Below are positions 26,222 to 33,642 of a stretch of DNA of 64,000 bases, one piece after another. Below the pieces are notes generated by a model. It had not been told where the DNA came from. It saw only the letters and a program-made list of their open reading frames with translations, and did not search any database. The translations under genes and the position numbers were made by a program. Source of the DNA: Blastocatellia bacterium (GTDB lineage: Bacteria > Acidobacteriota > Blastocatellia > Pyrinomonadales > Pyrinomonadaceae). The DNA is taken from positions 57,918 through 121,917 of the forward strand of contig JACCVY010000119.1 of the NCBI GenBank assembly GCA_013697915.1, written 5' to 3'. The stretch's first letter is position 1; every line of letters starts with the position of its first letter.

Positions 26222-27670
26222 CTAATACTTCGCCACGCCTGGATCGACTTCATCCGACCAGGCGCTGATCCCGCCTTTGAGATTTACCAGCTTTCCGTTA
26301 AAGCCGGCCTGCTTTAAAGCCTCAATAGCTTTGGCGCTGCGCACACCGCCCTTGCAGTGCACGACTGTTTCGCGCGACGCGTCAATCTCGTTCATGCGAT
26401 TGACTACTTGCGCGAGGGGAATCAACTTCGTCTGCGGCAGGCGCGCAATTTCATACTCGTGTGGTTCGCGCACGTCGATGATCTGGATATCGTCGCCACG
26501 ATCCAGCCTTTGCTTTAGTTCCGTTGCGGTGATCTCGTTTAACTGCGGCGCTGCAACTTGCTGCGACGGAGCCACGCCGCAGAACTGTTCGTAGTCAATC
26601 AGCTCCTTGATAGTGGGATTCTCGCCGCAGACTGGGCAGTTGGGATCTTTGCGCAGCTTAAACTCACGAAACTTCATGTGCCACGCATCAAACAGCAGCA
26701 GTCGATTTACCAACGTGTCTTCCGCGCCGAGAATTATCTTGATGGTTTCGTTTGCCTGGATTGCGCCCACGATCCCCGGCAGCACGCCAAGCACGCCGCC
26801 CTCCGCGCATGACGGGACCAGGCCGGGCGGCGGTGGTTCAGGATAAAGACAGCGATAGCACGCACCACGCTCGGCCCAAAACACACTTGCCTGGCCTTCA
26901 AAACGGAATATCGAGCCGTAAACATTTGGCTTGCCGGTCAACACGCAGGCATCGTTGACAAGGTAGCGAGTGGGAAAGTTATCGGTGCCATCAACAATGA
27001 TGTCGTAGTTCTTAAAGAGAGCGAGCGCGTTGTCGCTGGTCAGTCTGATGTCGTGCGTTTCGATTTCAATATGCGGATTGATATCGGCGAGTCGCTCTCG
27101 CGCTGAATCGACTTTTCGCCGGCCCACATCCTTAGTGCCGTGCACAATCTGCCGTTGCAGGTTGGACGAATCAACCACATCGAAATCGACCAGCCCGAGA
27201 CGGCCGACACCGGCTGCGGCCAGATACATACCGAGCGGCGCGCCTAAGCCACCAGTACCAATCGCCAGCACGCTGGCGGCTTTTAATCGCCTCTGCCCTT
27301 CGAGCCCAACCTCAGGCATGATTAGGTGGCGGCTGTAACGCGCTATCTCTTCATTCGAGAGCGCCGGCAAATCTTTCACATCCGCTTCAGCGGTGGCACC
27401 GCCGGCGATCGCAGGAACAATCATTAAGGTGTCGCCATCCTTCAATGCTGTGGCCGCACCGGATTGCTGTCGGATGTCTTCATCGTTGAGGTAGACGTTG
27501 ACAAAACTACGCAGCTTGTTCTGGTCGTCGTAAAGATGGCGCCGCAGCTCGGCGTATTGCGAGGTCAACTGATCGAGAGCTTCACCGGCAGTTGTTGCCT
27601 GCAACTCAATGCGAGATTGACCGTCTGCAAAGTTGCGCAGGGCGGTGGGTATGGCAATAGTGACTGACAT
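26222..27670 (-). CDS. Sulfur carrier-E1 adenylyltransferase-rhodanese fusion (CysO-MoeZ type)
   Basis: Three domains in one 482-aa protein. Residues 1-92 are a ubiquitin-like MoaD/ThiS/CysO carrier ending in IAGGA; residues 105-350 are a ThiF/MoeB E1 (ATP loop IGTGGLGAPLGMYLAAAGVGRLGLVDFD, DNFPTRYLVNDAC, zinc pair in GACYRCLYPEPP and DPNCPVCGENP); residues 375-482 are a rhodanese with active Cys in HCKGGVRSA. It adenylates and thiolates the carrier for cysteine and perhaps molybdopterin synthesis. The carrier's Gly-Gly is internal, so a cut or another carrier is needed. One base separates it from mec. Confidence 0.9.
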   Translation of the reverse strand: MSVTIAIPTALRNFADGQSRIELQATTAGEALDQLTSQYAELRRHLYDDQNKLRSFVNVYLNDEDIRQQSGAATALKDGDTLMIVPAIAGGATAEADVKDLPALSNEEIARYSRHLIMPEVGLEGQRRLKAASVLAIGTGGLGAPLGMYLAAAGVGRLGLVDFDVVDSSNLQRQIVHGTKDVGRRKVDSARERLADINPHIEIETHDIRLTSDNALALFKNYDIIVDGTDNFPTRYLVNDACVLTGKPNVYGSIFRFEGQASVFWAERGACYRCLYPEPPPPGLVPSCAEGGVLGVLPGIVGAIQANETIKIILGAEDTLVNRLLLFDAWHMKFREFKLRKDPNCPVCGENPTIKELIDYEQFCGVAPSQQVAAPQLNEITATELKQRLDRGDDIQIIDVREPHEYEIARLPQTKLIPLAQVVNRMNEIDASRETVVHCKGGVRSAKAIEALKQAGFNGKLVNLKGGISAWSDEVDPGVAKY

Positions 27671-27671
27671 C

Positions 27672-28100
27672 TTAGTTTCCTTTCAAAATCTCTTCCTCAA
27701 CAAAGCGAGTTCGATCTGTTTGCATTTCCCAGGAACGCAACTCTTCCGCTTGGCCTGATTTTATTGCGACGACAATGTAGGAATAGACTGGCCACGCATG
27801 TTCAAGATCGTAAGCTGAGGGCACCGCCGGATGATCCGGATGCGAATGATAGAACCCGACGATATCCAAGCTGCTTGCGGCTGCGTGCTGTTCGCCGCGC
27901 AATAATTCCTCGGACCGAATTAAAAACCGGTTGCGCTTTGCCGCTTCCTCACGAGCATTCGAGATGGGAAAGAGTTCTGCGCAAACTTTCTTGCCCTCGT
28001 TTTCGAAACGACCAAGCAAAAGACCGCAGCATTCATACGGATAATCGCGTTCACCGTGGGCCATGATCTCGCTTCGTTGGTCGGTAGTTAATTCCAACAT
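27672..28100 (-). CDS. mec: JAMM/MPN peptidase, Mec (M67) type
   Basis: In the mycobacterial pathway Mec removes cysteine from the C-terminus of CysO-Cys, releasing free cysteine. The 142-aa protein has the JAMM zinc site: E in YPYECCGLLLG and the run GFYHSHPDHPAVPSAYD (HxHP plus later Ser and Asp). The gene stands between cysM and the carrier-E1-rhodanese gene on the same strand, the expected company for this pathway. It could also process the internal Gly-Gly of the fusion protein, as an inference. Confidence 0.92.
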   Translation of the reverse strand: MLELTTDQRSEIMAHGERDYPYECCGLLLGRFENEGKKVCAELFPISNAREEAAKRNRFLIRSEELLRGEQHAAASSLDIVGFYHSHPDHPAVPSAYDLEHAWPVYSYIVVAIKSGQAEELRSWEMQTDRTRFVEEEILKGN

Positions 28101-28265
28101 CAGTTTGACGAAAGCCTCTTCGATTTTACACGCAACCTTTGGTACAACAAATTCCGCGCTGAATGAACAACGAAACCAGCCTGCCCCGCAGGCTAGGAGT
28201 CACTGATGGTTGTTTAGCGTTTTCTCGCAACATCAATTTCCACTGCTTCTGCACTTCAAACAAAT

Positions 28266-29183
28266 TCACTCAACATACTTCTCGCCGCCGTCGCACAGGA
28301 TTGTCACTACGACTGCGTCTTTGCTCAAAGTCCGTGCCAATCGCAAAGCTGCAAACACGTTTGCGCCAGAACTCGGACCAACGAACAAACCTTCTTCTCT
28401 TGCCAAACGTTGCGTCATCACCAGTGCATCGTCCGTTGCCACCTCAACGTTCTCATCTGCCAGCGCTGGATCGTAAATTCCCGGCACCATGGCAGTCTGC
28501 AGATGCTTCAAGCCTTCGAGACCGTGCAGTGGCGAGTCAGGCTGCATCGCGATTGCCTGAACCTGCGGGTTGAATGACTTCAGCCGGCGCACAACGCCTA
28601 CGAAAGTTCCGGTCGTTCCCAAACCGGCAACGAAGTGTGTGACGCGCCCTTCGGTTTGTTCCCAAATTTCCGGCGCGGTCGTGTCATAGTGCGCGCGCCA
28701 GTTGGCATCGTTGTTGTACTGATCGGGATAGAAATATTTTGCCGGCTCATTCCGAAATATTTCGCGGGCAACCAACTGCGCGCCGTCAGTTGATTGCAAC
28801 GGATCTGTTTCAATGATTTGCACGCCAAAGCTGCGCAGGATCTGTTTGCGCTGGCGACCGGCATTTTTCGGCAAACACAATGTCACCGGATAGCCGCGGG
28901 CAGCGCCGATCATCGCGTAGGCGATGCCTGTGTTGCCGCTAGTGGCATCGAGGATAGTCATCCCGGGAAGCAAAGTCCCGGAACGCTCGCCCTCCAGAAT
29001 CATTCGCAGCGCCGGCCGATCCTTAACTGAACCGCCGGGATTCAGATGTTCTGCCTTCGTAAACAATGTAACGCCGTCCGGCAGTCCCGCCGTAATCCGC
29101 CGCAGTTGAATCAGCGACGTTCCCCCGATGCTGGTTTCGATCGAGGTTTTTGCTCCTAGTTGTTCCGAAATGCTCGCGCTCAT
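28266..29183 (-). CDS. cysM: Cysteine synthase CysM, carrier-dependent type
   Basis: PLP enzyme that joins an activated serine with the thiocarboxylate of the sulfur carrier. The PLP lysine lies in NPGGSVKDRPALRM, the phosphate loop is in TSGNTGIAYAM, and HFVAGLGTTGTFVG holds the glycine loop. The text MVPGIYDPALADENVEV after the loop resembles mycobacterial CysM (VPELYDPE) rather than CysK. The ATG at 29183 is preferred; the TTG at 29216 lies in the terminator tail. mec and the carrier-E1 gene follow on the same strand. Expression is probably set by the leader region upstream. Confidence 0.9.
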   Translation of the reverse strand: MSASISEQLGAKTSIETSIGGTSLIQLRRITAGLPDGVTLFTKAEHLNPGGSVKDRPALRMILEGERSGTLLPGMTILDATSGNTGIAYAMIGAARGYPVTLCLPKNAGRQRKQILRSFGVQIIETDPLQSTDGAQLVAREIFRNEPAKYFYPDQYNNDANWRAHYDTTAPEIWEQTEGRVTHFVAGLGTTGTFVGVVRRLKSFNPQVQAIAMQPDSPLHGLEGLKHLQTAMVPGIYDPALADENVEVATDDALVMTQRLAREEGLFVGPSSGANVFAALRLARTLSKDAVVVTILCDGGEKYVE

Positions 29184-29217
29184 ATTTCCCGCTTCTAAAT
29201 CCAAACTTTTAGCCAAC

Positions 29218-29262
29218 CAAAAATTTAACCGGCCGCGAATTTCTTTCCATTCGCGGCCGGTT
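29218..29262 (-). terminator. Intrinsic terminator of the putative cysteine attenuator
   Basis: On the minus strand AACCGGCCGCGAAT and ATTCGCGGCCGGTT form a perfect 14-bp stem with the 8-base loop GGAAAGAA (29227-29262), followed by AAATTTTTGG. It lies between the Cys-rich leader ORF and cysM, in the position of an attenuator. The 5' arm could instead pair with CGCGACCGG inside the leader (29325-29333; 8 of 9 pairs). Confidence 0.8.
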
Positions 29263-29285
29263 CTGAAAACTTTTGCTGGGTTAGT

Positions 29286-29390
29286 TTAAGAAATCTGCTC
29301 TACTTCACCCCCGCAAATGCTCTGCCGGTCGCGTCCCCAACAACAGACGCAACATACGCAACAACAGAAGCAATAGCAGGGTTTATTCAT
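29286..29390 (-). CDS. Poly-cysteine leader peptide upstream of cysM (34 aa)
   Basis: ATG at 29390 to TAA at 29286-29288. The peptide starts MNKPCYCFCCCVCCVCCWG and has ten Cys in 34 residues, nine of them between positions 5 and 17. The start lies about 14 bases from the expected RNA start of a consensus promoter; no strong Shine-Dalgarno is seen. A GC-rich terminator follows before cysM. A ribosome short of Cys-tRNA would stall in the Cys run, the logic of amino-acid attenuation. Poly-Cys leader ORFs are known as cysteine-responsive attenuators in mycobacteria. A metal-binding peptide is a weaker alternative. Confidence 0.75.
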   Translation of the reverse strand: MNKPCYCFCCCVCCVCCWGRDRQSICGGEVEQIS

Positions 29391-29410
29391 TTGGTCAGCT
29401 TTCGAGAGCG

Positions 29411-29439
29411 ACTATAGAAACTCACTAATACTCTGTCAA
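29411..29439 (-). promoter_or_regulatory. Consensus sigma-70 promoter of the cysM operon leader
   Basis: On the minus strand TTGACA (29439-29434) and TATAGT (29416-29411) stand exactly 17 bp apart. The predicted start near 29404 gives a 5' end of about 14 bases before the leader ATG. This is the best promoter match in the window. Confidence 0.75.
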
Positions 29440-29454
29440 GCCAGCGGACACTTC

Positions 29455-29595
29455 GTAAAGCAAACTGTTAGTTTGCGGTGGCTGGTCGCGACTCAGGTTG
29501 AAGGCTTGTCCTACCGCAAACTCTTAGTTTGCAGTAGTTGGTTGTCACTCAAGGCTGAATCTTAGCGACCACCGCAAACTAACAGTTTGCTTTAC
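29455..29595. repeat. Paired hairpin repeat, family R1, copy B
   Basis: Outer arms GTAAAGCAAACTGTTAGTTT and its complement, with a third unit CCGCAAACTCTTAGTTTGC in the middle. It fills the gap between the S9 peptidase stop codon and the promoter of the cysM operon, both on the minus strand. Confidence 0.85.
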
Positions 29596-29598
29596 GAT

Positions 29599-31740
29599 TT
29601 AATTTGCCAGCCCCATCTGCCAGAGCATGAACGAATAATCAAACGCAATTTCGCGCAGGTAATCATAGCGGCCTGATGAACCGCCATGGCCCGCTCCCAT
29701 ATTTGCTTTCAAAAGCAGTGGGTTGTTGTTGATTCGCAGCGCGCGGATCTTGGCAACTAGTTTTGCACCTTCCCAATATGGTACCTGACTATCGTTAAGT
29801 GAGACCTTCACCAGCATCGCGGGATAAGCTTTCGCGCCCACGTTATCGTAAGGCGAATACTGCTTCATATAATCGAACGAAGCCTTCTCGTTTGGATTGC
29901 CCCATTCGATGTACTCGCTGGTAGTCAGCGGCAAGGTGGCGTCAAGCATCGTGTTGAGCACATCGACGAAAGGCACCTGCGCCACCACTGCTTTGAAAAG
30001 ATCCGGACGCATGTTGGTGACGGCGCCAACCAGCAAACCGCCGGCGCTGCCGCCCTGGATCACCAGCCGATCGCTGGACGTATATTTGTTTTTGACCAGA
30101 TAGTCGCCAGCGGCAATGAAGTCTGTGAACGTATTCATCTTCTTCATCATGCGGCCTGCATCTCGCCACTCTTCGCCGAGCTCGCCACCACCACGGATGT
30201 GCGCGATCACGTAAATTACGCCGCGATCCAGCAAACTCAACCGGTTGGAACTAAATGTCGGCGCGATCGAAATGCCATACGATCCGTAGCCGTATAACAA
30301 CAACGGCGCCGAGCCGTCGAGTTTTGTGCCCTTGCGATAAACCATCGATAGCGGGATGCGCGTGCCGTCAGATGCGGTCGCAAACAAACGTTCGGACTGA
30401 TAATTCTGCTTGTTGAAACCGCCCGGCACCTCGGTCTCTTTCAACAACGAGGCCTTGCGCGTGTTCATGTCGTAGTCGAACACCGAAGTTGGTGTTACCA
30501 GCGACTGGTAGTTGTAACGAACCACATCCGTATTGAATTCACGGTTTTGCGCGAGGGACGCAGCATAGACGGGCTCCGGAAACCCGATGCGATGTGTCTG
30601 GTTGGTTTTAAAGTCCAGGACTTCCAGTCGCTGCAAACCACTTTCCCACTCGGACAAAACCAGGTGGTCGGCAAACGGATCGACGCCTTCGATCTTCACT
30701 GCCGGCCGGTGCGCAATAAACTCTTTCCAGTTTTGCTGTCCCGGGTTTGAGTCCGGCGCAGTTACCACGCGAAAGTTCTTTGCGCCTTTGTTGGTGCGAA
30801 TGTAAAAAAGATTCCCGCGGTGATCGATGTCGTATTCGTGATCCGCCTCGCGCGGAGTGACGATTTTCAATTCTGCTTCGGGCGCGTTTGCCGGCAAATA
30901 GCGATACTCGGTCGAGGTCTTGCTTTCCGAGCCGACAAAGATTATGGCTTTGTCACGCGTGCGCCCGGCGCCGATGTCGAACAGCTCGTCCTTCTCTTCA
31001 AAGATTAAATCGGTTTTGCCGCTGCCCAGCACGTGACGGAAAAACTTGTCCGAACGTTTTGTAACCGCGTCTTCGGTAGTAAAAAAGATTGTCTTATTGT
31101 CGGTGGACCAGGCGACGTTGCCCACACGCTCGAACGACTCGGGCAACAATTGGCCGGTGCGCAAGTCTTTGATCTGGAGTTTGTACTGGCGATAGCCGGT
31201 CGTATCGGTCGTGTGGGCGAGCAGGTTGCCGTCGTCGCTGGGAACAAAGGCGCCGACGCTGAAAAACTTCAGGCCTTTGGCGAGTTCGTTTTGATCGAAG
31301 ACCAACTCTTCCTTCGCAGTCAGGGTGCCCTTCTTCCGGTAATTGATCGAATATTGTTTACCCTTCTCGGTATGCGAGTAGTAAAAATAATCGCCCTGTC
31401 GGTATGGAACGGTGTCGTCAGTTTCTTTAATGTGTCCGACCATTTCGTTATACAGCTTTTCCTGGAGCGCCGTCGTCGACTTCATCATTTCAGCGGCATA
31501 GGCATTTTCGGCCTCGAGGTGAGCAATTACAGTGGGACTGGTTTTCTCGCGCAGCCAAAAATAATCGTCGGTCAAGGTGTCACCGTGAATCGTGGTCGTC
31601 TTTGTTTTCTTTTCCGTCATAGGCGGCTGCGGCGCGGACGCCTCTCCATTTGATTGCGCAAAGCTGAAATTGCTAAGCGGAAAAATAGTCACCAGCAAGA
31701 CTAAAAATTGGATGGTTAATGTTCTGCGTAATCTCGTCAT
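29599..31740 (-). CDS. Secreted prolyl oligopeptidase family peptidase (S9A, oligopeptidase B-like)
   Basis: A signal peptide (LTIQFLVLLVTIFPLSNFSFAQ) is followed by the beta-propeller part (from TIHGDTLTDDYFWLREKTSPTVIAHLEAENAYAAEMM) and the alpha/beta-hydrolase part from about residue 430. The catalytic Ser lies in IQGGSAGGLLVGAV (near 560), Asp in SLNDSQVPYWEGAK, and His in MGAGHGGSSGRYD near the C-terminus. The 713 aa fit PtrB, which cuts peptides after basic residues. The exported form is common in environmental bacteria. It cleaves peptides under about 30 residues in the known family members. Confidence 0.9.
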   Translation of the reverse strand: MTRLRRTLTIQFLVLLVTIFPLSNFSFAQSNGEASAPQPPMTEKKTKTTTIHGDTLTDDYFWLREKTSPTVIAHLEAENAYAAEMMKSTTALQEKLYNEMVGHIKETDDTVPYRQGDYFYYSHTEKGKQYSINYRKKGTLTAKEELVFDQNELAKGLKFFSVGAFVPSDDGNLLAHTTDTTGYRQYKLQIKDLRTGQLLPESFERVGNVAWSTDNKTIFFTTEDAVTKRSDKFFRHVLGSGKTDLIFEEKDELFDIGAGRTRDKAIIFVGSESKTSTEYRYLPANAPEAELKIVTPREADHEYDIDHRGNLFYIRTNKGAKNFRVVTAPDSNPGQQNWKEFIAHRPAVKIEGVDPFADHLVLSEWESGLQRLEVLDFKTNQTHRIGFPEPVYAASLAQNREFNTDVVRYNYQSLVTPTSVFDYDMNTRKASLLKETEVPGGFNKQNYQSERLFATASDGTRIPLSMVYRKGTKLDGSAPLLLYGYGSYGISIAPTFSSNRLSLLDRGVIYVIAHIRGGGELGEEWRDAGRMMKKMNTFTDFIAAGDYLVKNKYTSSDRLVIQGGSAGGLLVGAVTNMRPDLFKAVVAQVPFVDVLNTMLDATLPLTTSEYIEWGNPNEKASFDYMKQYSPYDNVGAKAYPAMLVKVSLNDSQVPYWEGAKLVAKIRALRINNNPLLLKANMGAGHGGSSGRYDYLREIAFDYSFMLWQMGLAN

Positions 31741-31868
31741 AGTTAATTCTCTCTAAAGAAATGCAGGCGTTGAATCTCGCACGAACCAAAATCCTGGTGT
31801 TGCAAGAGCCACGCAGCGTTGAAAATTGTGTTTGTGTCTGAGGCGCACGGCCGTCAGTCGTGGACGGT

Positions 31869-32090
31869 TCAACCACGCGGCGGGTCACCCCAACCCGACC
31901 CTTTATATTTTCCGTCTTCAACAATGCAAGGGACCGTCGGATCGCCGCCGGAGTAGCTCAGCATTTCCTTGCGGCGAGCGCGATCGTTCTGCGCGTCATA
32001 GTCGGTAAAAGGAATGGAATTTTCGTTGTAATAAACCCGGGCCTGGTCGCAATAAGGACAGCCGGGTTTGGTGTAGATAACAAGTGCCAA
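31869..32090 (-). CDS. Glutaredoxin-like protein of the UXX-star type (73 aa)
   Basis: The frame is open upstream, but the TTG at 32090 is chosen: GGAGGG stands eight bases ahead, and the protein then starts with ALVIYTKPGCPYC, a proper first beta strand. The active site is CPYC. The rest reads IPFTDYDAQNDRARRKEMLSYSGGDPTVPCIVEDGKYKGSGWGDPPRG; the cis-Pro in PTVPCIV and the ending GWGDPPRG are marks of the UXX-star (seleno)protein group as I recall it. Some members carry selenocysteine; here both positions are Cys (TGC/TGT). A reductant partner is not adjacent. Confidence 0.78.
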   Translation of the reverse strand: MALVIYTKPGCPYCDQARVYYNENSIPFTDYDAQNDRARRKEMLSYSGGDPTVPCIVEDGKYKGSGWGDPPRG

Positions 32091-32159
32091 GTTAAATTCC
32101 CTCCGAGGTGAGTAGTTTAGCAAGGCAACTGTGGAGATGAGAAATGCCGCCCAAGAAGT

Positions 32160-32212
32160 AGCACAGACTTCAGTCTGTGCTTGGCAAGAACCCACAGACT
32201 GAAGTCTGTGCC
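32160..32212. repeat. Hairpin pair, family R4
   Basis: GCACAGACT-tca-GTCTGTGC and CACAGACT-gaa-GTCTGTG stand 13 bases apart. Each is a hairpin with a three-base loop, and they are roughly mirror copies of each other. Confidence 0.75.
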
Positions 32213-32221
32213 ACACAAAGC

Positions 32222-32288
32222 AGTTCAGAGTACAAACTTTAGCTTGAGCTGTTACCACGCAGCAATCTGAAGGTTGCACTCTGAACTT
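32222..32288. repeat. Inverted repeat, family R5
   Basis: AGTTCAGAGT near 32222 is mirrored by ACTCTGAACT near 32288. The left half (GAGTACAAACTTTAGCTTG) resembles 33578-33616. Confidence 0.55.
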
Positions 32289-32355
32289 CTTGAGCTTATC
32301 GCCGCAAAAGATCGATGTGTTATTTTGGAGGAGGAATCGCTATACTGCGAGGGAA

Positions 32356-32694
32356 ATGAGCGAGCAGACCTGCGAACCTTCACCAACTCCTGTTGAAAGC
32401 GATCTGCTCGATCCCTACGAAAGATTGGTAAAGATCGAGGTGTTGGGCCAGCGGGTTGAAGTGCCCGAAAATAACCGCCTGCTTCGCTGCTTTCAATACC
32501 TCTCGCTGGAGACGATTTCCTACGGCGATTTTTGCTGGAATGGCGACTGCACCAACTGCCAGGTTTGGTATCACACCAAAGACCAACCGAACGATAATGG
32601 CAAGCCGGCACTCTCCTGCCGCATCGATGTGATCGAAGAGATGGTGATTACCGCGATGAGTCCGTTCATCAAACTCCGTGGGATAACCAAGTAA
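32356..32694 (+). CDS. 2Fe-2S ferredoxin-like protein
   Basis: The ATG at 32356 follows AGGGAA; the frame upstream translates repeat DNA. The 112-aa protein has a plant-type [2Fe-2S] pattern: CWNGDCTNC (C-x4-C-x2-C) and a fourth Cys in PALSC near the C-terminus. The segment RLVKIEVLGQRVEVPENNRLLRCFQYL is the usual beta-grasp start. The C-terminal part (VIEEMVITAMSPFIKLRG) is characteristic of small acidobacterial homologues. It should carry single electrons in the cytoplasm; the flavoprotein at 35558 is a possible but unproven partner. Confidence 0.82.
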   Translation: MSEQTCEPSPTPVESDLLDPYERLVKIEVLGQRVEVPENNRLLRCFQYLSLETISYGDFCWNGDCTNCQVWYHTKDQPNDNGKPALSCRIDVIEEMVITAMSPFIKLRGITK

Positions 32695-32741
32695 CGTTCC
32701 TTACCGTTCACACCGTTCATCCCTTCGGAGCAAAAACAGAA

Positions 32742-32904
32742 TATTTTCCATTTACCATTTTCTATTTCTCATTTAAGTCGCAACGTCGACCGTGATTGGT
32801 AAAGGTAAGAGTCGAACAGGAACCCAGGGGAGCCCGGCGAGCTATCTGACTCTACGGTATCCTGCCAATGAGAAATGAAAAATGGTAAATGGTAAATGGA
32901 AAAT
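32742..32904. repeat. Heptad inverted repeat H5
   Basis: The left arm is ATTTTCC-ATTTACC-ATTTTCT-ATTTCTC and the right arm AATGAGAAATGAAAAATGG-TAAATGG-TAAATGG-AAAAT, complementary over some 30 bp with a 7-bp unit. It lies between the ferredoxin-like gene and the Arg/Asp-repeat gene, which converge. Confidence 0.7.
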
Positions 32905-32978
32905 CTTTCCTTTCTCTTTCAACTTACTTGACCCCCGTTGCGGACAAGGAAAGGACAGGCAAGCGTGCCTGTCCTCCT

Positions 32979-33371
32979 TTAGGTCCGGCGAGCGTGACGG
33001 CGATCCTGGCGATAATCGCGAAAGTCACCACGTCTGTCCCGACGATCCACCCGCAAGCCCCGACGGTCGCTCCGAATATCGTGTGTATCCGTTCTGATTT
33101 CTCGCCGGTCAGCGCGCAACTCCTGTTGCGTTGCGCCTTCCCGTTTGTCCGCGCGGTATTCGCGCACGTCGCCACGACGGTCTATCACGTCGCCGCGAAT
33201 GTCGCGACGATCTGAACGAATATCTTTCCTGTCAGATCGAACCTCGCGGCGATCAGCGCGCAATTCTCTGCTTTCCCAGCGGTTGATCTTTCGCTGGGCC
33301 GTTGCTGTTGTCGCGCTTACTGTAAAAACCGCTATCGCCACCAGCATGCCAGTCAAAAATGTTCTCCTCAT
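32979..33371 (-). CDS. Secreted Arg/Asp-rich heptad-repeat protein of unknown function
   Basis: An AGGAGGAG site precedes MRRTFLTGMLVAIAVFTVSATTATAQ, a clear signal peptide. The mature 104 residues consist of units like ELRADRR-EVRSDRK-DIRSDRR-DIRGD, then REGATQQELRADRREIRTD and more. Nearly half the residues are Arg or Asp in alternation, and there is no Cys. The spacing suggests one long, highly charged helix with salt bridges. Known only as a hypothetical type in my memory of Acidobacteria. Binding to nucleic acid, metals or cell-wall polymers are possibilities without direct support. Confidence 0.8.
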   Translation of the reverse strand: MRRTFLTGMLVAIAVFTVSATTATAQRKINRWESRELRADRREVRSDRKDIRSDRRDIRGDVIDRRGDVREYRADKREGATQQELRADRREIRTDTHDIRSDRRGLRVDRRDRRGDFRDYRQDRRHARRT

Positions 33372-33577
33372 TTTCGTTCTCCTCCTCTTTCTAGTTCCTT
33401 AAGTTTTTGCGCTGAACCTGGGTCCAGCGCTGTTCCAGTTCGCCGAATGCCGAGGAGAGAAAACACTTCACCCTGGACGCACAATGACGCGGTCCGAGCT
33501 TGGCTCAGTTTTATTCGGGAACCCCCTTGCTAAGAACTTAGACGCGGAGGTGATGGATGTAGACGAAATTTGTGAGG

Positions 33578-33616
33578 CGAGCAGTTTAGAGTACAGGCTT
33601 CAGCTTGCTCTTGGGT
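33578..33616. repeat. Half copy of family R5
   Basis: AGTTTAGAGTACAGGCTTCAG resembles the left half of the repeat at 32222-32288. It lies downstream of the stand-alone rhodanese gene. Confidence 0.4.
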
Positions 33617-33642
33617 AGGCAAACCAAAGCCCATGCTTCAAC

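Noticed and set aside
28163..28573. A 136-codon ORF antisense to cysM.
   Set aside because: Shadow of the cysM frame; low-complexity Arg/Ser/Leu text without motifs.
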